A DNA stretch of 64,000 nucleotides, taken from the NCBI GenBank assembly GCA_913777465.1, contig CAJYRQ010000078.1:124001-188000 (forward strand), given 5' to 3'. Source of the DNA: an uncultured Chryseobacterium sp. (lineage in GTDB: Bacteria > Bacteroidota > Bacteroidia > Flavobacteriales > Weeksellaceae). Both the position numbers and the translations under genes were made by a program. The notes under the pieces are model-generated. The model made no database searches. It was not told where the DNA came from and was given only the letters and a program-made list of their open reading frames with translations. Of the stretch, positions 58,984 to 64,000 are shown one piece after another (the stretch's first letter is position 1; each line of letters starts with the position of its first letter).

Positions 58984-59343
58984 TTATTTTTTTAAATTCT
59001 TAATTAATTCTTCAAGTTGTACACTAATTACTTTCGCCGCTTCAGAATCGGTAATATTAATGATAATATTTTGTTGAAAATCTGTGTGAGGAATAGAGGA
59101 ATTATCTTTCACAAAATTTTCAAACCCGTTATCACCAGCATCTTTTTTTCCGGCTTCAAAAAGATCTAAAATGCTTACCTGAAAGATTTCTGCCAGTTTC
59201 GGAATATATTGAGACTTGATATCGGTGGATTCATTTTCCCACCGGTTGTAGGTATTCCGGTCCAGGCCCAGCATATCGGCAATTTCCTGCTGGGAAAATC
59301 TGGCCTTGGTTCTTAGTTTTTTAAGATTGGTTCCTATTCCCAT
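58984..59343 (-). CDS. XRE-type helix-turn-helix regulator
   Basis: A 119-residue protein with an N-terminal HTH_3 domain (LKKLRTKARFSQQEIADMLGLDRNTYNRWENESTDI, about residues 7-41) and a charged C-terminal dimerisation region. It is transcribed divergently from the outer-membrane-barrel gene, whose promoter carries a perfect palindrome that could be its operator. Control of the barrel-GLPGLI locus is inferred. Confidence 0.88.
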   Translation of the reverse strand: MGIGTNLKKLRTKARFSQQEIADMLGLDRNTYNRWENESTDIKSQYIPKLAEIFQVSILDLFEAGKKDAGDNGFENFVKDNSSIPHTDFQQNIIINITDSEAAKVISVQLEELIKNLKK

Positions 59344-59506
59344 GGTGATGTTCTTTTTTATAAATGTAGAGATTTAAACAAAAAATAAATAATCAAAAAC
59401 CCTAAAATTTTATGGATGGCTTAAAGTGATCCATTAATTCCCATAAAAGAGAATTTTTAAGTGTTTTAAAAAGAGGCGAAAGATTTACCCTCACAGATAC
59501 AATAAA

Positions 59507-59528
59507 TATCACTATGTTTGTAGTGATA
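59507..59528 (+). promoter_or_regulatory. Barrel-gene promoter inside a perfect palindromic operator
   Basis: TATCACTA-N6-TAGTGATA (59507-59528) is perfectly symmetric with eight-base arms. The -7 element TATGTTTG (59513-59520) lies in its centre, so a bound dimer would block transcription. It lies 164 bases upstream of the XRE regulator's start codon. Confidence 0.65.
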
Positions 59529-59574
59529 AAAAACGAACTTTAACTTTCCGCTTTTAATACAATCTTTATAAGGG

Positions 59575-59604
59575 TGTAACAAAATGCAGGAACCATTAAC
59601 TAAT
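59575..59604 (+). promoter_or_regulatory. Leader/promoter-like element shared with GLPGLI 2, copy 1
   Basis: TGTAACAAAA, GGAA and TTAACTAAT occur in this order and spacing, 18 bases before the barrel ATG. The same block is at 62500-62529. TGTAAC resembles ECF-sigma -35 elements, but a translation or leader element is also possible. Confidence 0.5.
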
Positions 59605-59621
59605 TAGTCAAATAATAAATT

Positions 59622-62306
59622 ATGAAAACGAAAATTTCTTTGTTTCTGATGATTTTTTTCTCTGTGATTGCTTTTGCACAGAAGACCGTTTCGGGAAAAA
59701 TCACAGATGAAGACGGGGTTGGGATTCCAAGTGCCAGCGTAACAGTGGAAGAACCTGGAAAAGATGCTATCCTGGCTTATGGAATTACTAATGCGAAAGG
59801 AGAATATAAGGTTACTTTCACTTCAGCAGAATCCAATGTAGATCTTAAAGTGAAGGCTTTCAACCAAAAGTCTGTAACCCGCCAGATCAGCAACAGCGAT
59901 CAGACCCTCAACTTTAAAATGGACTCGGAGGCAACGGAGATCAAAGAAGTAAAGCTTAAAACCAAAATGGTTACTGCAAGAGGCGATACCATCGCTTACG
60001 ACCTGAAAGCTTTCGACAGCAAAAGCGACAGGACCCTGGCCGACGTTTTAAAGAAAATGCCCGGAATTGAAGTGAATACCGACGGAACTATCCTTTACCA
60101 GGGAAATGCCATCAATAAATTTTATGTGAACGGAAAAGACCTGATGGAAGGCGGCTACGGAACCATCAATAACTCGCTTCCGAAAGATGCCGTACAGAAA
60201 GTGGAAGTACTGGAAAACCACCAGCCGGTAAAAATCCTTCAGGACAAAGTACCTTCCGATCAGGCAGCCATCAACATTAAGCTTAAAAATTCGGTAACCA
60301 TGACCGGAAGGGGAGAAGTAGGCGTCGGAGCCAGCCCGCTGCTGTGGAACATCAAGCTGACCCCGATGTTTTTCGGGCAGAAAAGCCAGTGGGTCGTGAA
60401 TTACAAAGCCAATAATGTTGGGGAGCAGGTAGAAAACGAAGGGAATATCTTATCTTTCGGAAACAGGTTTGAAGGTAGAAGGATCAATGCTACCCAGAAC
60501 GACTGGCTGAACGTGGAGAACGCAAGCACCCCGAATCTACCGGTAAAAAGATACCTGATGAATAATGTACATTATTTATCTGCCAATTACCTGACCAATA
60601 TCGATAAGAAAAAAGAATGGGAACTAAAGGCCAACGCAAACTATACAAATAATGCGGTAGAAAGGGAATCTTACAGTGAACAGAATTATTTTAACGGGAC
60701 GTCTAACACGATAAACATTTTAAACAATTTTTATACCGACAAGGCAAAAGGAGAATTAATCTTTACCAAGAACGCGAAAAAAGGATTTTTTAAAAATACG
60801 ACCAGCTTTTCCCAATATTGGAATGCAGACCGGGGAGTTGTCGACAGAACGGCCAACGGTAACTCTATAAACCACGGTGAAGAAGCGTTAGAATCACCTA
60901 CGACATCCTTCCAGAACTCATTGAGTACCATCGTTCCGTGGAAAGAAAAGATGGTAAATATTTTGTCATATATCAGCTATCAGACTGACAGGCAGTCCTT
61001 AGAGGTGTCACCGGCTTCTTACCTGGAAATTCCGGGATTTCTTCCTAAATCTGCAGATTTGGTAGGCCAGAATTTAAGGCTTAAAACTTTTGAAGCCAAC
61101 CATTCTGCTAATATCGGGTTTTCTAAAAAAGGATGGACTTTTACACCTGAAGTCGGATTTAATTTTAAATCAACGGATCTGATTTCGCGTTTGTCAAATA
61201 TTATAGTCAATCCATTTACCAGTCCCAGTTCTATACCTGCTTCACAATACAGTAATGATTTAAATTATACTACAGCAACACCTTATGGAAGCGTAGGGGT
61301 AAACTACAAAAGCGATTCCTGGATGCTATATGCAAACTTCCCGGTAAACTCCAATAATATTAAGGCCAGTGATCCTTTAAGACAGGTTTCAAAAGAAGTC
61401 AATAAAGTAACCTTTGAACCAAGTGTTTTTGCCCAATATAATTTTGCTTCTTTTTGGAAAGCTTCGGTAAATGCCAATATCAATAATAATTTTGGTGAAA
61501 TTAATACCGCATATTCAGGATTCTTAATGACTTCACCAAACGGAATTAATGCCATGGATGCCAGAAATCCGATTCCTCAGAATAATAATAAATCCGCAGG
61601 AACCCGGATCGAGTACAGAAATCCGCTCAACAATTTATTTTTCAATGTCAATTACAGGTTCTCCGATGCAAAGAGAAACCTTATTTCAAATCCGACCATT
61701 GTTTCAGGATATACTTTAATGGGATATATTGAACAGGAAAACCATGTGTTAAGCAATGCCTACAGTGCGGAAGTGGGTAAATACTTCCCTAAATTCAAGA
61801 CGAATGCTTCATTAAGCTACAACAACACGACTTCTGAATCTGATGCTTTTCTTGATAACAGATCTTTTACCAATAGCAACAACGGTCAGTCTTTCGGTGT
61901 GAAATTCAACAATACGTATTTCAGCTGGATGAGCGTAGATTACAATGCCAGCTTCAGGAGAACAAAACAGACAAGTGAAGGGAATGTGAACTCCAATGCT
62001 ACGACTACAGGATTTAACCACAATCTTGCTCTGTTCTTTTACCCGATTGAAAATCATACCATCGGATTCAATTGGGATCAGGTAAATACCAATGCGCAAA
62101 ATCAAAAGTATCACAACGGATTCTATGATGTATCCTATCAGTTTACCTGGTCTAAGAAGAAAATCGACTTCGAATTGAAATGGATGAATATCGCGAATAA
62201 GAAAGTATTTGAAACATTTGATATTAATACAATCAATACAACATTCACAAGATATTTGCTCCGTCCGAGCCAGGTGATGTTTACCGTAAAATTCAATTTT
62301 AAATAA
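59622..62306 (+). CDS. TonB-receptor-like outer membrane beta-barrel protein with carboxypeptidase-regulatory domain
   Basis: An 894-residue outer-membrane protein. The signal peptide ends AFA-QK; a CarboxypepD_reg-like domain (VSGKITDEDGVGIPSASVTV, about 23-100) and a plug-like region (RTLADVLKKMPGIEVNTDG, about 134-152, and KVEVLENHQPVKIL) precede a large C-terminal barrel ending VMFTVKFNFK. The family is paired with GLPGLI genes across Flavobacteriia. No TonB box could be assigned. Ligand unknown. Confidence 0.88.
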   Translation: MKTKISLFLMIFFSVIAFAQKTVSGKITDEDGVGIPSASVTVEEPGKDAILAYGITNAKGEYKVTFTSAESNVDLKVKAFNQKSVTRQISNSDQTLNFKMDSEATEIKEVKLKTKMVTARGDTIAYDLKAFDSKSDRTLADVLKKMPGIEVNTDGTILYQGNAINKFYVNGKDLMEGGYGTINNSLPKDAVQKVEVLENHQPVKILQDKVPSDQAAINIKLKNSVTMTGRGEVGVGASPLLWNIKLTPMFFGQKSQWVVNYKANNVGEQVENEGNILSFGNRFEGRRINATQNDWLNVENASTPNLPVKRYLMNNVHYLSANYLTNIDKKKEWELKANANYTNNAVERESYSEQNYFNGTSNTINILNNFYTDKAKGELIFTKNAKKGFFKNTTSFSQYWNADRGVVDRTANGNSINHGEEALESPTTSFQNSLSTIVPWKEKMVNILSYISYQTDRQSLEVSPASYLEIPGFLPKSADLVGQNLRLKTFEANHSANIGFSKKGWTFTPEVGFNFKSTDLISRLSNIIVNPFTSPSSIPASQYSNDLNYTTATPYGSVGVNYKSDSWMLYANFPVNSNNIKASDPLRQVSKEVNKVTFEPSVFAQYNFASFWKASVNANINNNFGEINTAYSGFLMTSPNGINAMDARNPIPQNNNKSAGTRIEYRNPLNNLFFNVNYRFSDAKRNLISNPTIVSGYTLMGYIEQENHVLSNAYSAEVGKYFPKFKTNASLSYNNTTSESDAFLDNRSFTNSNNGQSFGVKFNNTYFSWMSVDYNASFRRTKQTSEGNVNSNATTTGFNHNLALFFYPIENHTIGFNWDQVNTNAQNQKYHNGFYDVSYQFTWSKKKIDFELKWMNIANKKVFETFDINTINTTFTRYLLRPSQVMFTVKFNFK

Positions 62307-62330
62307 ACGGATTTTAATATATTTAGAAGA

Positions 62331-62358
62331 AGGCTGCCCCAAAAGGGCAGTCTTTTTA
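62331..62358 (+). terminator. Terminator of the barrel gene
   Basis: AGGCTGCCC (62331-62339) pairs with GGGCAGTCT (62345-62353, one wobble), followed by TTTT. Confidence 0.85.
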
Positions 62359-62499
62359 TTTACCCCAATGCTGTAGAGATTTTTAAAAGATCGCATCTTT
62401 AGCAGATTGTTTTAACGGCTATATTAGGATAAACTCATCAGTAATTATATTGAAAATCAAACGGATAACAATTCGGTAAAAATAAAAAATAAAAAAAGC

Positions 62500-62529
62500 T
62501 GTAACAAAAACCGGAAAGCGTTAACTAAT
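62500..62529 (+). promoter_or_regulatory. Leader/promoter-like element, copy 2
   Basis: TGTAACAAAA, GGAA and TTAACTAAT at the same spacing as 59575-59604, 21 bases before the GLPGLI 2 ATG. Confidence 0.5.
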
Positions 62530-62550
62530 GCTATAAACAGTTTTATTACT

Positions 62551-63462
62551 ATGAAAAAGCTATTTTCAATATTCCTGATTGCCATTTTTGCATTGGCAAG
62601 TGCCCAGAACACCGACTCAAAAGAAACGGCCAACCGTTTTTTCTATGAGCTTACCTTTAAGCCGAAAAAAGACTCTGCCAAGCTTGAGAAAGTAATCATG
62701 GCGCTGGACATCGTTAAAGACAGATCCATCTATCGGGATTATACGGCTGTTGGCCAGGATTCGATTCTTAAAGTTCAGTTTGATGCCATGCAGAAAGCGG
62801 GCGTGTTTAAGGATTTATCCAAATCTTTTAAAATGCCCAAGTTTTCGGAAAAAATCGTGAAAACATATCCCGATATGAAAATGCAGTATATCGAAAGAGT
62901 AGCCAACGGATTTACGCCAATGAACCTGGGGTATAACGAAACGATAAAATTCGACTGGAAGATTTCCAATGATAAAGCGAAAATCGGTGCCTACAACGCT
63001 CAGAAAGCGACCACCGAATTCGGAGGAAGAACATGGACGGCATGGTTCAGTACCGATCTGCCTTTTCAGGACGGGCCGTATAAATTTTCAGGACTTCCGG
63101 GTCTGATCGTAAAAATTGAGGACCAGGATAAAAACTACTCCTGGGTGCTTCAGGGAAATAAAAAAGTCCCGAACTGGGAAGAGCTGACCTATATGGAAAA
63201 GATTTCCAATGTAGGAACCAAAGTAACGGAAATGCCGCGTGAAAAATTCGAAAAGACATTCAGCGATTTTAAAAAAGACCCTTTTGCTTCGGCAAGACCT
63301 ATGATGACCCAGGAAATCATGTCCAGAACCATTCCCGGAATGGACGGAACCATCGGGGATATGATGAAGAAGCAGGAGAAAATGTATAAAGATTTCTTTA
63401 ATGCCAACGACAATCCGATCGAGCTCAACCAGAAGCCTGTTGCGGAAAAGAAGAAAAAATAA
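62551..63462 (+). CDS. GLPGLI family protein 2
   Basis: A 303-residue exported GLPGLI protein. The signal peptide ends LASA-QN, and the name motif is FSGLPGLIVKIED (about 181-193), preceded by the family blocks IKFDWKISNDKAKIGAYNAQKATTEFGGRTWTAWF. The C-terminal 90 residues are charged and end in a KKKK tail. It lies after the barrel gene with its own copy of the TGTAAC leader block, implying co-regulation rather than a single transcript. Confidence 0.9.
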   Translation: MKKLFSIFLIAIFALASAQNTDSKETANRFFYELTFKPKKDSAKLEKVIMALDIVKDRSIYRDYTAVGQDSILKVQFDAMQKAGVFKDLSKSFKMPKFSEKIVKTYPDMKMQYIERVANGFTPMNLGYNETIKFDWKISNDKAKIGAYNAQKATTEFGGRTWTAWFSTDLPFQDGPYKFSGLPGLIVKIEDQDKNYSWVLQGNKKVPNWEELTYMEKISNVGTKVTEMPREKFEKTFSDFKKDPFASARPMMTQEIMSRTIPGMDGTIGDMMKKQEKMYKDFFNANDNPIELNQKPVAEKKKK

Positions 63463-63487
63463 CATTCATATTAACTAATTATATCAG

Positions 63488-63528
63488 ATCAACCCAAATG
63501 TTTCCACGCATTTGGGTTGATTTTTTTC
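63488..63528 (+). terminator. Terminator of GLPGLI 2
   Basis: ATCAACCCAAATG (63488-63500) pairs perfectly with CATTTGGGTTGAT (63509-63521), followed by seven T. Confidence 0.9.
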
Positions 63529-63564
63529 ATGATGCAACGTTATTTAGATTAAATTTAAATAGCG

Positions 63565-63572
63565 TATATTTG
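63565..63572 (+). promoter_or_regulatory. -7 promoter element of feoAB
   Basis: TATATTTG fits TAnnTTTG, 20 bases before the TTG start of feoA. Confidence 0.6.
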
Positions 63573-63592
63573 CAGACACAAAAATCCTGGCT

Positions 63593-63847
63593 TTGAAAGA
63601 TAGAGGTTTACATAAGTTGAGTGGCTTTCCCAAAAACAAGATGGGAAAGATATTGGGGTATGATAACGACAGTCTGAAGATGCCCAACAAAATCATCGAA
63701 ATGGGGCTTCTTCCCGAAACCTCTTTCCGGATCTTGTACCAGGCTCCTTTCAGCGGACCGATGTATGTGGAATTCGGCGACGAAAGAAGCCGTATTGCTC
63801 TTCGTGAGGAAGAAGGCAACTATATTATTGTTGAAGAATTGAATTGA
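63593..63847 (+). CDS. feoA: FeoA, ferrous iron transport accessory protein
   Basis: An 84-residue SH3-like FeoA protein. The segment [29 protein letters not shown] matches the family core (MGL.PG...V...APLGDP...). No ATG is available: the start is TTG at 63593 ([12 protein letters not shown]), just after the promoter element. It supports FeoB in Fe2+ uptake at the inner membrane. Its stop overlaps the feoB ATG (TGATG). Confidence 0.9.
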   Translation: MKDRGLHKLSGFPKNKMGKILGYDNDSLKMPNKIIEMGLLPETSFRILYQAPFSGPMYVEFGDERSRIALREEEGNYIIVEELN

Positions 63848-64000
63848 TGCAGGACAGTCAGAAAAAACAGGTGCTTTTAGTCGGAAACCCGAACGTAGGA
63901 AAGTCGACGGTTTTCAATGCCTTAAGCAACAAAAAACAGAAAACCGGAAACTATGCCGGGGTTACCGTGGCCAGCCATTCCGGAACTTATACGTATAAAA
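63847..64000 (+). CDS. feoB: FeoB, ferrous iron transporter, N-terminal part cut by the window edge
   Basis: The first 51 residues of the FeoB G domain are present: G1 loop [17 protein letters not shown] (about 10-26) and the G2 region [10 protein letters not shown]. The membrane transporter part lies beyond the window. It is translationally coupled to feoA. Confidence 0.93.
   Translation, partial: MQDSQKKQVLLVGNPNVGKSTVFNALSNKKQKTGNYAGVTVASHSGTYTYK

Overview
The window looks like chromosomal DNA of a Bacteroidota bacterium of the Chryseobacterium type (Flavobacteriia, Weeksellaceae). The evidence is a type IX secretion lipoprotein (SprE/PorW), GLPGLI proteins paired with TonB-receptor-like barrels, KdsC, LepA and MnmG of flavobacterial type, promoters of the Bacteroidetes form TAnnTTTG, an absence of Shine-Dalgarno sequences, and many short dispersed intergenic repeats. 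No rRNA, tRNA, CRISPR array, transposase or prophage gene was seen.

Regions. 1-16.7 kb is mostly housekeeping: mnmG (cut at the left edge), a canonical ParB parS palindrome, a methyltransferase, pgk, a cluster of DnaA-box-like motifs that may be oriC, rpiB, rnr, a LysE exporter, an S66 peptidase, yraN, an SDR, tsaB, sprE, maf, kdsC and a DUF2520 protein. 16.8-25.8 kb holds an ECF sigma factor with a membrane protein and a Spy-like periplasmic protein, two paralogous secreted proteins, a GH92 mannosidase and lepA.

25.9-37.6 kb is the most interesting block. An NrtR-type Nudix regulator is followed by thirteen same-strand genes, almost all concerned with NAD+ or ADP-ribose: NADAR, a 2OG dioxygenase, a VWA protein, a shortened PurA paralogue, an ALC1-like macrodomain, a crystallin-J1-like/PARG fusion, DUF4291, a frameshifted ADP-ribosylglycohydrolase, a MacroD-type macrodomain, a sirtuin, a second ADP-ribosylglycohydrolase, the RNA 2'-phosphotransferase KptA, a small AT-rich orphan and a PPP-type phosphatase. 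A shared palindrome, TTGYGT-N7-ACGCAA, covers the start region of both the nrtR and the NADAR promoters and is a candidate NrtR operator. I read the block as an NAD+-consuming modification, reversal and repair island. The families are known, but their combined function is not established.

37.8-55.7 kb is a metabolic and stress island: M14 peptidase, alpha-amylase, SDR, CinA, a cbb3-type oxidase operon whose ccoN carries an in-frame amber codon, two Crp/Fnr regulators, a KGG stress protein, an orphan SdhB with an epimerase, a DUF892 ferritin-like protein with a histone-H1-like tail, and an active plus a nucleophile-less cyanophycinase. Seven TTRTGA-N6-TCATAA sites each lie 29.5-30.5 bp upstream of a -7 element. 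They define a local Crp/Fnr class II regulon that includes crp itself and a probable small RNA.

55.7-64 kb holds small orphans, a JmjC-like cupin protein, a GLPGLI/outer-membrane-barrel locus with an XRE regulator and a palindromic operator on the barrel promoter, then feoA and the start of feoB.
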